A DNA stretch of 35,513 bases from an uncultured Caulobacterales bacterium (GCA_903858185.1 CAIOHT010000146.1:1-35513), one strand, 5' to 3'. Counted from the first letter of the stretch, positions 19,780 to 29,085 are shown. Translations and numbers: made by a program. The notes: generated from the sequence alone by a model not told the origin.

Positions 19780-20094
19780 ATGGCCAACCTGATGATCACC
19801 TACAAACTCAAGGCCGGCGTTTCGCGCGAGGACTTCGAGGCCTGGGTGCGCAGCTACGACTATCCTGGCATCCGCGCGATCAAACGGGTGGCCTCGTTCG
19901 TCAATCACCGCGTCGAACGCCTGTTGATCGGCGAGGGCGCGCCGTCGGTGGACTATGTCGAGGTATTCGACATTCCCGACCTTGATGGCTTCACCGCCGA
20001 GGACCTGGGCAGCCCCGCCGTGCAGACGATCATGGGCGCCTTCATGGCGTGGGTCGACGATCCGCAGTTCCTCGTGGTCAGCGCGGTGGTCTGA
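19780..20094 (+). CDS. Small ferredoxin-like-fold protein, unknown function
   Basis: A 104-residue soluble protein starting MANLMITYKLKAGVSREDFEAWVRSYDYPGIRAIKRVASF. The first strand, the helix, the V-E-V-FDIPDLDGF segment, and the terminal strand PQFLVVSAVV fit a dimeric alpha-beta barrel of the REDY/EthD/ABM type. It is preceded by GGAG about 6 nt from the ATG. No catalytic residue is recognisable. It is divergent from asd and convergent with the small membrane protein that ends 3 bp away. Confidence 0.75.
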   Translation: MANLMITYKLKAGVSREDFEAWVRSYDYPGIRAIKRVASFVNHRVERLLIGEGAPSVDYVEVFDIPDLDGFTAEDLGSPAVQTIMGAFMAWVDDPQFLVVSAVV

Positions 20095-20097
20095 CGC

Positions 20098-20298
20098 CTA
20101 TTTGCCGCGCTGGCTCTGCACGCCGAACACGATGCCGACCGCCAGGATCGCCAGCCCGGCGTAGGCCATCGGGGCGCTGTGCAGGAAGGCCTGGCCGCCG
20201 ACCATCAGGGCCATGCCTGCGCCGATGAGGGCAATGGCGATGGCGCCGCGGTTGGCGGGCGGCTGGGGATAGGGGTCTTGCGGCGCTGGATCGGTCAT
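20098..20298 (-). CDS. Small two-helix membrane protein
   Basis: A 66-residue protein starting MTDPAPQDPYPQPPANRG: a Pro-rich cytoplasmic tail, then two hydrophobic helices (about 20-38 and 43-60, IAIALIGAGMALMVGGQAF and MAYAGLAILAVGIVFGV) and a short basic end QSQRGK. AGGA lies about 8 nt before this ATG; an ATG three codons earlier (20307) sits directly against the AGG and is less likely. Function is unknown. It lies on the same strand as the EcsC-family gene, 45 bp downstream of it. Confidence 0.7.
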   Translation of the reverse strand: MTDPAPQDPYPQPPANRGAIAIALIGAGMALMVGGQAFLHSAPMAYAGLAILAVGIVFGVQSQRGK

Positions 20299-20343
20299 CG
20301 GACTCATCCTGCGGACCGACGGCCCGCAAGTCGATGATCGACA

Positions 20344-21081
20344 TCAAACCGGCCGACCGGACTTATGGCTCGCGAACCACCTGAGCCGGTAGGCATTCAT
20401 CGCCGTCTCGCCGAGCTGTTCGACCAGCCGCCAGTTGACGATCGCCCCGATCGGCGCACCGACGACCGGCAGCAGCTGGGCCAGCTTCGCCAGGTCGATG
20501 TAGTCGCGGTACTCCTGCTGGAACCGGCGCCAGTCGAAGTCTTCCGGCGAAGCAGGCGGCTGGCCTTCGGTCATCGCCAGATAGACCGCCTTGCGATGGT
20601 CGACGCCGGAAAAGGCCAGCTGGAAGATGGACAGGATGTAGAGCCGCTCTCGCCAGTCCCCGGCGTCGTGGCCGTAGAGGGTCGCGATCTCGAACAGCAG
20701 CTTTATCTTGATGGCGATCAGCGCGGGAAAATCCGCCGCCGCCAGCAGGAATCCGCCGGCCCCGGCCACACCGCCCTCGGCGGTCGCCACGTTGCGATAG
20801 CCGGCGATGGCGTTGCGCACGCGCAGCTCCCGCTCCCTGAGCGAGCCGGAGACCAGCGGCTGGCCGGTCACGAAGTCCGAGCCGGCGAGAATGCCGCGCG
20901 TCATCTGCTCGATCACCGCGGTGACGGCGGCATGGATCTTCTCCGGGATCATCCGGTTGACCTGCATCTGCAGGCCCTTGGCGGCCATGGCGAACGGCGA
21001 GGGTTCCGCGAGCACCGACTTGCGCCAGGCGGCCAGCTCGGCGCGGGCGGCGGTCTCGTGGTCGGCGTCTGCGGTGGTCAT
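20344..21081 (-). CDS. EcsC family protein
   Basis: A 245-residue protein with the EcsC-type pattern: AIAGYRNVATAEGGVAGAGGFLLAAADFPALIAIKIKLLFEIATLYGHD, then a tyrosine/aspartate-rich linker and GAPIGAIVNWRLVEQLGETAMNAYRLRWF. One or two segments are hydrophobic enough to sit in a membrane. The family is named after EcsC of the Bacillus ecs locus, but the biochemical role is unknown. No good ribosome-binding site precedes the ATG at 21081. It follows the leucine operon on the same strand, from which a palindromic element (21110-21206) separates it. Confidence 0.85.
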   Translation of the reverse strand: MTTADADHETAARAELAAWRKSVLAEPSPFAMAAKGLQMQVNRMIPEKIHAAVTAVIEQMTRGILAGSDFVTGQPLVSGSLRERELRVRNAIAGYRNVATAEGGVAGAGGFLLAAADFPALIAIKIKLLFEIATLYGHDAGDWRERLYILSIFQLAFSGVDHRKAVYLAMTEGQPPASPEDFDWRRFQQEYRDYIDLAKLAQLLPVVGAPIGAIVNWRLVEQLGETAMNAYRLRWFASHKSGRPV

Positions 21082-21109
21082 GGGAGAGACTTAGGGTGCA
21101 GCACCCCCA

Positions 21110-21206
21110 CTGTCATCCCGGCCGAAGCGCAGCGAAGAGCCCGGACCCGGCTTTGGCTGAACCTCGATCTGGGTCCCGGATCGCCTTCGGCGTCGAGGAT
21201 GACAGT
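21110..21206. repeat. Palindromic intergenic element (TCATCC type)
   Basis: ACTGTCATCC (21110-21119) and GGATGACAGT (21197-21206) are perfect inverted ends. Inside, CCGGACCC and GGGTCCCGG are inverted too, and GCCGAAGCGCAGCGAAGAGCC lies in the left half. It is a 97-bp non-coding hairpin element between leuB and the EcsC gene, of a kind I remember as common in alphaproteobacteria. It may end leucine-operon transcription. Confidence 0.7.
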
Positions 21207-21215
21207 CTGGAGGGT

Positions 21216-22271
21216 TCAAACCGCCTTCAGAACCGCGTCGCCCATCTCGACGGTGGAGAGGCTCCCGCCGAGGTCCCGCGTCCGGGCGCCGCCGGCGAGA
21301 GCCGCTTCGACAGCGGCGAACAGACGGTCGGCTTCCGCGCCCCGACCCAGCGACCAGCGCAGGGCCATCTCGAACGACAGGATGGCGGCCAGCGGATTGG
21401 CCACGCCCTGGCCGGCGATATCGGGCGCCGAGCCGTGAATCGGCTCGTAGAGACCGGGCTTGCCGGCCGCACCGAGCGCCGCCGAGGGCAGCATGCCGAG
21501 CGAGCCGGTCAACTGGGCCGCCGCATCCGAAAGCACGTCGCCGAACAGGTTGTCGGTCAGCAGCACATCGAACTGGGTCGGCTGGCGGACCAGCTGCATC
21601 GCCGCATTGTCGGCCAGCATGTGCTCCAGCTGGACATCGGCGTAGTCGCGCCGGTGCAGGTCGGTGACCACCTCGCGCCACAGCAGGCCGCTTTCCATCA
21701 CATTGGACTTCTCGAGGGAGTGGACCTTGTTGCGCCGGCCGCGGGCCAGCTCAAAGGCCACCCGGCTGACCCGTTCGATCTCGCTGGTGGTGTAGACCTG
21801 GGTATCGAAGCCGCGGCGCTGGCCGTCGGCCAGGGTCTCGATGCCGCGCGGCTGGCCGAAATAGACCCCGCCCGTCAGTTCACGGACGAACATGATGTCG
21901 AGTCCGGCGACCAGCTCCCGCTTGAGGCTGGAGGCGTCGGCCAGGGCGTCGAAACAGAGGGCCGGGCGCAGGTTGGCATAGACATCCATCGCCTTGCGCA
22001 GGCCAAGCAGGCCCATCTCCGGCCGCTTGTCGCGCGGATTGCCGGCCCACTGCGGCCCGCCCACAGCGCCCATCAGCACCGCGTCGCTGGCCATGGCGGC
22101 GGCGATGGCCTCCTCCGTGATCGGCACGCCGTGCCGGTCATAGCTGCACCCGCCGAAATCGCGCTCGTCGAGCGTCAGGTCCGGGGTCAGGGCGGCGGCC
22201 ACGCGGCGAACCTGGGCGATGACTTCAGGGCCGATCCCGTCGCCGGGCAGCAGGAGCAGGGTCTGGGACAT
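21216..22271 (-). CDS. leuB: 3-isopropylmalate dehydrogenase
   Basis: A 351-residue NAD- and metal-dependent beta-decarboxylating dehydrogenase for the third step of leucine synthesis. [12 protein letters not shown] opens the chain, and [11 protein letters not shown] and the Arg-rich [16 protein letters not shown] segment bind isopropylmalate. [15 protein letters not shown] carries the catalytic Tyr, and [25 protein letters not shown] holds the metal aspartates. [20 protein letters not shown] is the NAD site. The start is 6 bp after the stop of the ABM-type gene, so it is the last gene of the leuC-VOC-leuD-ABM-leuB operon. Confidence 0.95.
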   Translation of the reverse strand: MSQTLLLLPGDGIGPEVIAQVRRVAAALTPDLTLDERDFGGCSYDRHGVPITEEAIAAAMASDAVLMGAVGGPQWAGNPRDKRPEMGLLGLRKAMDVYANLRPALCFDALADASSLKRELVAGLDIMFVRELTGGVYFGQPRGIETLADGQRRGFDTQVYTTSEIERVSRVAFELARGRRNKVHSLEKSNVMESGLLWREVVTDLHRRDYADVQLEHMLADNAAMQLVRQPTQFDVLLTDNLFGDVLSDAAAQLTGSLGMLPSAALGAAGKPGLYEPIHGSAPDIAGQGVANPLAAILSFEMALRWSLGRGAEADRLFAAVEAALAGGARTRDLGGSLSTVEMGDAVLKAV

Positions 22272-22277
22272 GGGTCT

Positions 22278-22577
22278 CTAGATCGGTTCGGGCTCACCGG
22301 CCTCGTAGAGAGACAGGTTGCGCTCGGTGATGTGAAGGTCGGGGAACACGGCCCGCCAGGCGGCCATGTGAGCGGTCTGGAAATGGGCCGCCAGCGCCTC
22401 GCGATCGCGCCAGACCTCGGTCACCCGCACAAGGCCAGGGACCAGCAGGTCCTCGGAGTAGGCGTACTCCAGGCAGCCGTCTTCGGCCCGGCTGGCGGCC
22501 ATCATGGTCTCCATCGCCGGGCGGGCGATGGCGATGTTCTCGGGTGGCAGCCGGACTGTGCCGATGACGAGGATCAT
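22278..22577 (-). CDS. Antibiotic biosynthesis monooxygenase (ABM/YgiN-type) protein
   Basis: A 99-residue dimeric alpha-beta-barrel protein. It reads [44 protein letters not shown], then [25 protein letters not shown], the ABM pattern seen in YgiN-like quinol monooxygenases and heme-degrading relatives. The reaction is unknown; a role in oxidising or scavenging a small reactive compound is conjecture. The ATG overlaps the leuD stop (ATGA, 22574-22577), and leuB starts 6 bp after its stop, so its expression is locked to leucine synthesis. Confidence 0.88.
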   Translation of the reverse strand: MILVIGTVRLPPENIAIARPAMETMMAASRAEDGCLEYAYSEDLLVPGLVRVTEVWRDREALAAHFQTAHMAAWRAVFPDLHITERNLSLYEAGEPEPI

Positions 22578-23185
22578 GCCCGTTCCAGCCAGGGCCGGCT
22601 GAGGGCGGCCTTCGCTTCGAACACGTCAATGGAGACGCCGTGCTGAAGCGTCTCGCCGATGGCGTCCAGGCCCTTGAGCAGCTTGTGCTTGCGGTCCTTG
22701 TCGATCTCGAAGGTGAACTGGGCGCCCGACGGCGCGGTGACCGTCTGGGTCTCCAGATCCACCGTGAACAGGTGGTTGCCGCCCTTGGCCTCTTCCATCA
22801 GCGCCTGGACCTCCTCGGGTTTCAGCTCGACGGTCAGCAAGCCGTTGTTCAGGCAGTTGCCGCGGAAGATGTCGGCGAAGCTGGTCGAGATGACGCACTG
22901 GATGCCGAAATCCTGCAGCGCCCAGGGGGCATGCTCGCGCGAGCTGCCGCAGCCGAAGTTGTCCCCGGCGATGAGGATCTGCGCGCCCTTGTAGGCCGGA
23001 TCGTTGAGTACGAAGCCGCTCTTCGGCTGCCCCTGCTCGTCGAAGCGGAAATCGTAGAACAGTCCCTTGGCCAGACCCTCGCGATCCACCGTCTTGAGGA
23101 ACTGCTTGGGAATGATCTGGTCGGTGTCGACATTGGCCAGGCCCAGCGGCGCGGCGCGGCCGTCGAGACGGGTGAACGGCTTCAT
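22574..23185 (-). CDS. leuD: 3-isopropylmalate dehydratase small subunit
   Basis: A 203-residue swivel-domain subunit that joins LeuC to isomerise 2- to 3-isopropylmalate. [15 protein letters not shown] and [16 protein letters not shown] are diagnostic, as are [15 protein letters not shown] and the C-terminal [17 protein letters not shown]. Length matches the usual bacterial LeuD. The ATG overlaps the stop of the VOC gene, and the stop overlaps the ATG of the ABM-type gene. It is therefore separated from leuC by the VOC gene, unlike the common leuC-leuD adjacency. Confidence 0.95.
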   Translation of the reverse strand: MKPFTRLDGRAAPLGLANVDTDQIIPKQFLKTVDREGLAKGLFYDFRFDEQGQPKSGFVLNDPAYKGAQILIAGDNFGCGSSREHAPWALQDFGIQCVISTSFADIFRGNCLNNGLLTVELKPEEVQALMEEAKGGNHLFTVDLETQTVTAPSGAQFTFEIDKDRKHKLLKGLDAIGETLQHGVSIDVFEAKAALSRPWLERA

Positions 23186-24027
23186 GCTGCGGGTCCGATG
23201 ACGAGGGTCGGCACGCCGCCCGGGGCATCCTTGACGGTGAAGACGGCGGTGCCGGGCTTGCGGCCGGTGCGGACCTCCGACACGTCGGCGCCCGCAGCCT
23301 TCAGGCGCGCCTGCGCCGCCGCGACGTCGGCGACCCGCCAGGACAGGCCCCAGGGCGCGTCAGGACCATCGGATACGCCGGCCTTCAGGCTGTGAGCCAC
23401 CTCGACGACCAGATCGCCGAGCCGGAAGAACATCAGTCGTGTGCCCCAGTCGGGGTTGGACCGGTCGAGCTTCATGTCCAGGCCGAGCCGCGCGCCGTAG
23501 AGGGCCGCGGCGCGCTCGGGGTCGGGCGTATTGACGACCACGTGATCCAGACCGGTGACGGCGGCTTCGCCGGCCTCGGCTTCCGGCCATGGCGTGGCGT
23601 CCGGCTTGTTCTCGACGAGGATCAGGTTCGCGCCGTGCGTCGACTTCGTGCGCATCGCCGCCGTCACCCACTCGCGCGTCGCGCCGGAGTCCGGATTGGT
23701 CGAGACCTCGGCCCGCTCGTAGGTCGGAATGCCGAGCCGCTCGAGCCGCTTGCGCTCGACCGCGAGGTCCGGCGTGCTCAGCGACAGGGCCCACAGGCCT
23801 TCGCCGTGACTGGCGATCCGCGCGCGGATGCCGTCGCCGACCGGGCCATCGCCGGTCGGGGCGATGACGTCGAGCGCGGTGTTGCCCAGCTGGAACCAGA
23901 CGTGGCTGGCCCCGTGCATCGTGCCGCGCCAGTTGGGCGTGCGGCCGAACAGGCGGCTGTAGCCGGCCTCTGCGGCGGACAGGTCGTTGACGACCATGGC
24001 GATGTGGTCGAGCGCGTTGATGGTCAC
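23182..24027 (-). CDS. VOC-family (glyoxalase/dioxygenase superfamily) protein
   Basis: A 281-residue protein with two vicinal-oxygen-chelate modules: residues about 3-130 ([26 protein letters not shown]) and 145-275 ([29 protein letters not shown]). The His of each LDH motif and a Glu in the last strand of the second module (DLVVEVAH) are candidate metal ligands. The enzyme activity (lyase, epimerase or dioxygenase) cannot be told. The GTG start at 24027 overlaps the leuC stop (GTGA), which decides the start over the longer frame. Placed between leuC and leuD with overlaps on both sides, it is a full member of the leucine operon. Confidence 0.88.
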   Translation of the reverse strand: MTINALDHIAMVVNDLSAAEAGYSRLFGRTPNWRGTMHGASHVWFQLGNTALDVIAPTGDGPVGDGIRARIASHGEGLWALSLSTPDLAVERKRLERLGIPTYERAEVSTNPDSGATREWVTAAMRTKSTHGANLILVENKPDATPWPEAEAGEAAVTGLDHVVVNTPDPERAAALYGARLGLDMKLDRSNPDWGTRLMFFRLGDLVVEVAHSLKAGVSDGPDAPWGLSWRVADVAAAQARLKAAGADVSEVRTGRKPGTAVFTVKDAPGGVPTLVIGPAA

Positions 24028-25448
24028 AGGAAGTCCCTCACGTCGACGATGTGGCCGGCGATGGCGGCCGCCGCGGCCATGGCCGGGCTCATCAGATGGG
24101 TGCGGCCGCCGCGGCCCTGACGGCCCTCGAAGTTGCGGTTGCTGGTCGAGGCGCAGCGCTCGCCCGGCGCCAGCCGGTCGGGGTTCATCCCCAGGCACAT
24201 CGAACAGCCCGGCTCGCGCCAGTCAAAGCCGACGGCCTTGAAGATGGCGTCCAGGCCCTCTTCCTCGGCCTGTTCCCTCACCAAGCCGGAGCCCGGCACC
24301 ACCATCGCCTTTACATGGTCGGCGACCAGACGGCCTTCGAGGAAGGCCTGCTGGGCCACGGCGGCGGCGGCGCGCAGATCCTCGATCCGGCTGTTGGTGC
24401 AGCTGCCGATGAACACCCGGTCGATGCGGGCGTCGGTGATCGGCTGGCCGGCGGTCAGGCCCATGTAGTCGAGCGCCCGTTCGACGGCCGCCTTCTTGTC
24501 CGGGGTGTCGTAGGTCGAGGGGTCGGGCACGTTGCCGGTGATCGGCACGACGTCCTCGGGGCTGGTGCCCCAGGTCACGGTCGGGGCGATCGATGGCCCG
24601 TCCAGCACCACCTCGCGGTCGAAGACCGCGTCGGCGTCGGTGAACAACGTCTTCCAGTAGGAGACCGCCATGTCCCAGGCCGCGCCCTTGGGCGACGACG
24701 GCTTGCCGAGCAGGTAGGCGAAGGTCTTCTCGTCCGGCGCCACCAGACCCGCGCGGGCGCCGCCCTCGATGGTCAGGTTGCAGAGGGTCATGCGGCCCTC
24801 CATCGACAGGTCGCGCACGGCCTCGCCGGCGAACTCGATGACATGGCCCGTGCCGCCGGCGGTGCCGATGACGCCGATGATGGCCAGGGCCATGTCCTTG
24901 GCCGTGACACCGGCGCCGAGCTGGCCGTTCACCGTGACCCGCATGTTCCTCGACTTCTGCTGGCGCAGGGTCTGGCTGGCCAGGACGTGCTCGACCTCGC
25001 TGGTGCCGATGCCCTGGGCCAGGGCCCCGAAGGCGCCATGGGTCGAGGTGTGGCTGTCGCCGCAGACGATCGTCATGCCGGGCTGGGTGCGGCCCTGCTC
25101 GGGCCCGACCACATGGACGATGCCGTTGCGGATGTCGCCCATAGGGAAGAACTCGATGCCGTTGTCGGCGACGTTGCGGGCCAGGGTCTGCAGTTGCAGC
25201 CGGGCCTCCTCGTCCGCCACCGCGCCGACGCCAAGCGCCTGGCCCTCGGTCGGCACATTGTGGTCAGCCACCGCCAGCGTCCGGTCCGGCCGGCGCACCT
25301 TGCGGCCCTCGGCCCGCAAGCCTGCGAAGGCCTGCGGCGTGGTCACCTCATGGATCAGGTGCAGGTCGATATAGAGGATCGCCTCCCCGGCGTCCTCCGC
25401 CACCAGGTGAGCGTCCCAGATCTTGTCGTAGAGCGTCTTGCCAGCCAT
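24024..25448 (-). CDS. leuC: 3-isopropylmalate dehydratase large subunit
   Basis: A 474-residue aconitase-family subunit carrying the 4Fe-4S cluster. Cluster cysteines lie in [13 protein letters not shown] and in [28 protein letters not shown] and [21 protein letters not shown] are further signatures. Together with LeuD it catalyses the second committed step of leucine synthesis. The start [14 protein letters not shown] (25448) is conventional, and an ATG three codons upstream (25457) is equally possible; neither has a clear ribosome-binding site. I found no leucine-rich leader peptide upstream. It is the first gene of the operon and divergent from the DUF885 gene. Confidence 0.95.
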   Translation of the reverse strand: MAGKTLYDKIWDAHLVAEDAGEAILYIDLHLIHEVTTPQAFAGLRAEGRKVRRPDRTLAVADHNVPTEGQALGVGAVADEEARLQLQTLARNVADNGIEFFPMGDIRNGIVHVVGPEQGRTQPGMTIVCGDSHTSTHGAFGALAQGIGTSEVEHVLASQTLRQQKSRNMRVTVNGQLGAGVTAKDMALAIIGVIGTAGGTGHVIEFAGEAVRDLSMEGRMTLCNLTIEGGARAGLVAPDEKTFAYLLGKPSSPKGAAWDMAVSYWKTLFTDADAVFDREVVLDGPSIAPTVTWGTSPEDVVPITGNVPDPSTYDTPDKKAAVERALDYMGLTAGQPITDARIDRVFIGSCTNSRIEDLRAAAAVAQQAFLEGRLVADHVKAMVVPGSGLVREQAEEEGLDAIFKAVGFDWREPGCSMCLGMNPDRLAPGERCASTSNRNFEGRQGRGGRTHLMSPAMAAAAAIAGHIVDVRDFL

Positions 25449-25575
25449 GGCCGGCATGTAGAGGCGCGTTCGCCCTTTCGTCCAGTCCGGCGACGCGCCG
25501 AATTCCCGCCGCCCGCGTGACAGTCGCGCCGTTTCATGCGGTTCTTCCGGCGTACAGCTTGAGGGAGTCGCCGTC

Positions 25576-27384
25576 GTGAAACGCAGAACCTTTGTCAGCG
25601 CCCTGGCGCTCGCCCTGCCGGGCGCCGTGGCGCTTGGAACCGCGCGGTCGGCGCTCGCGCTGTCGCCGGCGCCGCAGGACCAGGACCTGCTGGCCTTCCT
25701 TGATGCCGCGTTCGACGAGGCGGCGGCGCTCAGCCCGCAGTCGATGACAGGCCTCGGCCTCAAGACCGACTACGACAGGCTCGACGACTACACCGACGAC
25801 GCCGGCCAGAAGCGGCTGGCCCTGGCCGAGCGCCAGCTGGCCCTGATGACATCGCGCTTCCGGCCCGAGACCCTCGGCCCGGCTGCCAGGCTGTCCTTCA
25901 CCCTGTTTGCCCGGCAGGTGCAGCAGCAGCGCGAGAGCTATCGCTGGCGGCTCCATGGCTACATCGCCAGCGTCAACGGCAGCCCGGCCGGCTCGATCCC
26001 GGTGTTCCTGATCAACCAGCACCGGGTCGACAGCGTCGAGGACGCGCGCGCCTACATCGCCCGGCTGAAGGATGTGAAGCGGGTGATGGCAGAGGTCTGC
26101 GCCGGCCTGAAGATCCGCGCCGACGCCGGGATCCGCGCCCCGGCCTTCACCTTCGCGCCGGTCGAGGCCGACACCCGCAAGGTGATCACCGGCGCGCCCT
26201 TCCCGGGCAAGGGCGAATGCGCCCTGTGGACGGACTTTCGCAAGAAGGTCGGCGCGCTGAACACAACCGATGTGGAGCAGGCCGACCTGCTTCTGCAGGG
26301 GGCGGCGGCGCTGACCGGGCCGTTCCGCGAAGGCTACGAACAGTTCCTGGCGACCCAGGCCGAGATCGCCAAAGGCGCCACGACCAACAACGGCGCCTGG
26401 GCCCTGCCGGACGGCGGCGCCTACTACGCCAACCGGCTGAAGGTCTCGACCACGACCAGCCTGACCGCCGACGAGGTGCACCAGATCGGCCTGGACGAGC
26501 TGGCCCGCATCCAGGGCGAGATGCGCCAGATCATGGCGAAGGTCGGGTTCACCGGCTCGCTGCAGGCCTTCTTCGCCGAGCTGAAGACCAATCCGAAGTT
26601 CCAGTATCCGAACACACCGGAGGGCAAGGCGGCCTATCTGAAGGACGCCACCGCCTTCGTCGACCAGGCCATGAAGGCCGGTCCGTCCTGGTTTCTGCGC
26701 CTGCCCAGGGCGGCGCTGGAGGTCCGGGCGGTGGAGGCCTGGCGCGAGGCGACCGCCGCCATCGCCTTCTACAACCGGCCCTCGCCGGACGGGAAACGGC
26801 CGGGCATCTACTATGTGAACCTGTCGGACATGACCCAGGTGCTGAAGTCCCAGATCGAGGGCATCAGCTATCATGAGGGCGCGCCCGGCCATCACTTCCA
26901 GATCGCGCTGGCGATGGAGACGGAGGGCCTGCCCAAGTTCCGCAAGTTCGGCGGCTATGGCGCCTATTCCGAAGGCTGGGGCCTCTACGCCGAGCGGCTG
27001 GGCAAGGAGATGGGCTTCTACCAGGATCCCTATTCCGACTTCGGCCGGCTCTCGACCGAGGCCTGGCGCGCGGTGCGGCTGGTCACTGACACCGGCCTGC
27101 ACGCCAAGAAATGGACCCGCGAACAGGCCATCGTCTTCTTCCGCGAGAACACCCTGCTCAGCGAGCGGGACATCGTGAAGGAGGTCGAGCGCTACATCTG
27201 CAACCCCGGCCAGGCGACCAGCTACAAGATCGGCGAGCTGCGGATCATGGCGCTGCGGAGCAGGGCGAAGGCGACGCTCGGCGCGAAGTTCGACATCCGC
27301 CAGTTCCACGACGTCATCCTGCGCGACGGGGCGTTGCCGCTGGACGTGCTCGAGCAGCAGGTGGAGGCGTGGCTACAGGGCTGA
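25576..27384 (+). CDS. Exported DUF885 family protein (putative metallopeptidase)
   Basis: A 602-residue protein with N-terminal signal [21 protein letters not shown] (twin-Arg-like KRRTF). The DUF885 fold is shown by [22 protein letters not shown], a helical HE...HH metal-site motif, and [20 protein letters not shown], which carries a further Glu. These positions suggest a zinc-dependent carboxypeptidase-like enzyme; activity is inferred from the motif only. The GTG at 25576 has GAGGGAG 8 nt upstream. It probably acts in the periplasm. The gene is monocistronic and is followed by a long palindromic element. Confidence 0.9.
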   Translation: MKRRTFVSALALALPGAVALGTARSALALSPAPQDQDLLAFLDAAFDEAAALSPQSMTGLGLKTDYDRLDDYTDDAGQKRLALAERQLALMTSRFRPETLGPAARLSFTLFARQVQQQRESYRWRLHGYIASVNGSPAGSIPVFLINQHRVDSVEDARAYIARLKDVKRVMAEVCAGLKIRADAGIRAPAFTFAPVEADTRKVITGAPFPGKGECALWTDFRKKVGALNTTDVEQADLLLQGAAALTGPFREGYEQFLATQAEIAKGATTNNGAWALPDGGAYYANRLKVSTTTSLTADEVHQIGLDELARIQGEMRQIMAKVGFTGSLQAFFAELKTNPKFQYPNTPEGKAAYLKDATAFVDQAMKAGPSWFLRLPRAALEVRAVEAWREATAAIAFYNRPSPDGKRPGIYYVNLSDMTQVLKSQIEGISYHEGAPGHHFQIALAMETEGLPKFRKFGGYGAYSEGWGLYAERLGKEMGFYQDPYSDFGRLSTEAWRAVRLVTDTGLHAKKWTREQAIVFFRENTLLSERDIVKEVERYICNPGQATSYKIGELRIMALRSRAKATLGAKFDIRQFHDVILRDGALPLDVLEQQVEAWLQG

Positions 27385-27385
27385 T

Positions 27386-27529
27386 CCTCCCCTCGTCAGA
27401 GGGGAGGGGGACCATGCGGAGCATGGTGGAGGGGGCGGCGCCAGACTGGCCGGAAAGATCGGAATTCAGGACTTGGCCGCCGACCTCTGCGCTGCCCCTC
27501 CACCGCCCTCCGGGGCGGTCCCCCTCCCC
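27386..27529. repeat. Nested palindromic intergenic element
   Basis: Three nested inversions: CCTCCCCTC/GAGGGGAGG (27386-27394 and 27399-27407), GGGGAGGGGGACC/GGTCCCCCTCCCC (27401-27413 and 27517-27529), and GGTGGAGGGG/CCCCTCCACC (27425-27434 and 27495-27504). It begins 2 bp after the DUF885 stop. The rest of the gap up to the next gene at 27623 has no frame I would call. It resembles a MITE or other non-autonomous repeat. Confidence 0.72.
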
Positions 27530-27622
27530 GCTACGCGGAGAGGAAAAGCGAGAGGGCTGACGCAACGGCGCCGTTGATGCCGGATCGATCCGGGGTCCAT
27601 CATCGCGCCAAGGGAGCCCCAG

Positions 27623-28414
27623 ATGACCGACGAGACCGTCACCTACGAGGTCGCCGACAATATCGCGACCATCACCCTCAACCGGCCCGCCCAGCGCAAC
27701 GCCCTGAACTGGGACGCCTACGCCAGGCTCGAGAAATACCTGCGCCAGGCGGTCACCGACCCGGACGCCCGCTGCGTGATCATCACCGGCGCAGACCCGG
27801 CCTTCTGCTCCGGCGACGACGTCCGGGAGATCATGGCCGGACCCAAGGCCGTGTCCGCCGACACCACCCCGGTCGTCCGCCACAAGCCGACGCCGGCGGC
27901 CATGGCGGCGCTGGAATGCGACAAGCCGTTGATCGCCGCCGTCAACGGCGCGGCCATCGGCTGGGGCATGGAGCTGGCGCTCTACGCCGACATCCGCATC
28001 GCCTCGGAGCAGGCGAAGTTCAGCGAGATGTTCATCAAGCGCGGCCTGGTCTGCGACGTGGGCGGCTTCTATCGCCTGCCGTCGATCGTCGGCCCGGCGA
28101 AGGCCGCCGAGCTGCTGTTCACCGGCGACGTCATCACTGCTGCCGAGGCCCTGCGCATCGGTCTGGTCAGCGAGGTGACGCCGCACGCCGAGTTGCTGCC
28201 GAAGGCCCGGGCGCTCGCCGCCCGCATCGCGGTCAATCCGCCGCTGGCCCTGCGCTACATGAAGGAGGGCCTGCGCCGCGGAACCTACGGCGACCCCCGC
28301 GACCTCGGCGGCTGGGCCATCGAGACGATCCGCGCCCTGATGAAGACCGAGGACCACAAGGAAGGCGTGGCGAGCTTCCTGGAGAAGCGGGAGCCGGTGT
28401 TCAGGGGGCGGTAG
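27623..28414 (+). CDS. Enoyl-CoA hydratase/isomerase family (crotonase) protein
   Basis: A 263-residue crotonase. The oxyanion-hole segments are PAFCSGDDVREI and NGAAIGWGMELALYADIRIASEQAKF. The Glu in GWGMEL aligns with the first catalytic Glu of enoyl-CoA hydratase. The second (usually in the PExxLGL segment) appears replaced, since the sequence reads FSEMFIKRGL with its Glu two positions early. It may thus be an isomerase, hydrolase or other family member rather than a true hydratase. The acyl-CoA substrate is unknown. No beta-oxidation partner is adjacent. The start MTDETVTYEV is preceded by a G/A-rich stretch about 8 nt upstream. Confidence 0.9.
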   Translation: MTDETVTYEVADNIATITLNRPAQRNALNWDAYARLEKYLRQAVTDPDARCVIITGADPAFCSGDDVREIMAGPKAVSADTTPVVRHKPTPAAMAALECDKPLIAAVNGAAIGWGMELALYADIRIASEQAKFSEMFIKRGLVCDVGGFYRLPSIVGPAKAAELLFTGDVITAAEALRIGLVSEVTPHAELLPKARALAARIAVNPPLALRYMKEGLRRGTYGDPRDLGGWAIETIRALMKTEDHKEGVASFLEKREPVFRGR

Positions 28415-28426
28415 GAGCGTGCGTGG

Positions 28427-28531
28427 TTCGAGACGCTCGGCTGGGGCCTCGCTCCTCACCATGACGAACCGGCGTGAAGCCCAACCCCCTACGTCATCCT
28501 GAGGAGCGATCCAGCAGGATCGCGTCTCGAA
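28427..28531. repeat. Imperfect 40-bp inverted repeat
   Basis: Left arm 28427-28466 (starts TTCGAGACGC, ends CATGACG) and right arm 28492-28531 (starts CGTCATCCTGAGGAGCG, ends GTCTCGAA) are inverted copies with some mismatches, around a 25-bp spacer. The right arm contains the perfect small palindrome GCGATCC-AGCA-GGATCGC (28506-28523). It lies between convergent genes. Confidence 0.7.
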
Positions 28532-28566
28532 GGACGCACACTTCGCTCACAAGATGCCCGGTTCTC

Positions 28567-28947
28567 TCACCCCGCCGGCCATTGCGACAGGATCGTCTGC
28601 GCGTCGAAATAGTCGCGCCAGTAGGTGATCCTGCCGTCCCGCACCTCGAACACGCCGGTTACCGGCAGTTCGACCCATTTGTCGGCCAGGCGGTGACGGT
28701 CGAGCCGCTCCAGGAAGACGACGTTCCCGACCGACGACTCGCGCAGGATCTGGAAGTCGTTCTCGAGCGTGGGCGCGAAGAAGGGTTCCACTACGGCGCG
28801 GACGCCCGCGGGCCCCTGGACCGTGCCCAGCGGCGGCGGGTTGATATACTCGCAGTCGTCGGCGACGAGCTTGAGGCCGGCGTCATAGTCCAGCGCCTCC
28901 ATGGCTTTCAGGAACTGGCGGACGGTTTCGACGGGGGATCGGGTCAT
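28567..28947 (-). CDS. Limonene-1,2-epoxide hydrolase / SnoaL-like protein
   Basis: A 126-residue cone-fold protein. VRQFLKAMEALDYDAGLKLVADDCEYINPPPLGTVQGPAGVRAVVEPFF and the closing VFEVRDGRITYWRDYFD are the limonene-epoxide-hydrolase-like pattern; the Asp of WRDYFD is in the position of the catalytic acid of that family. Substrate is unknown. The ATG at 28947 has GGAG 8 nt upstream; the longer frame to 28974 lacks one. It is separated from rplS by repeat copy D and the rplS terminator. Confidence 0.85.
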   Translation of the reverse strand: MTRSPVETVRQFLKAMEALDYDAGLKLVADDCEYINPPPLGTVQGPAGVRAVVEPFFAPTLENDFQILRESSVGNVVFLERLDRHRLADKWVELPVTGVFEVRDGRITYWRDYFDAQTILSQWPAG

Positions 28948-29019
28948 GGGGCGCTCCGGTGTGATGGCGCGCACGGTCAGGCCTGGAGGTCATCACCGCA
29001 ATTACCTCGCGGGTAATCC

Positions 29020-29048
29020 GGGGATATGTACCTGCGGTACATGTCCCC
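29020..29048. repeat. GTAC hairpin repeat, copy D (variant)
   Basis: Arms GGGGATATGTACC (29020-29032) and GGTACATGTCCCC (29036-29048), loop TGC. The usual mismatch position is repaired here, and a new T-G mismatch lies two bases outward. It stands next to the rplS terminator. Confidence 0.88.
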
Positions 29049-29054
29049 GGCACG

Positions 29055-29085
29055 AAAAAGCCCCGGACCTTTCGGGTCCGGGGCT
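29055..29085 (-). terminator. Rho-independent terminator of trmD-rplS
   Basis: On the minus strand AGCCCCGGACC, a 5-nt loop, GGTCCGGGGCT and then a run of T: an 11-bp perfect GC-rich stem with a T5 tail, 30 bp after the rplS stop. It is the clearest intrinsic terminator in the window. Confidence 0.93.

Noticed and set aside
21096..22646. 516-codon plus-strand frame opposite leuB
   Set aside because: leuB and the ABM-type gene are unmistakable on the minus strand, and this frame runs through the palindromic repeat.
24051..25520. 489-codon plus-strand frame opposite leuC
   Set aside because: Shadow of leuC; no family resemblance and low-complexity His/Gln/Arg/Gly-rich sequence.
25449..25575. 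Leucine attenuator before leuC
   Set aside because: I found no leader peptide with leucine codons nor a terminator/antiterminator pair.
25534..27309. 591-codon minus-strand frame opposite the DUF885 gene
   Set aside because: The plus-strand frame has a signal peptide, a ribosome-binding site and the HEGAPGHH motif; the minus frame has none.
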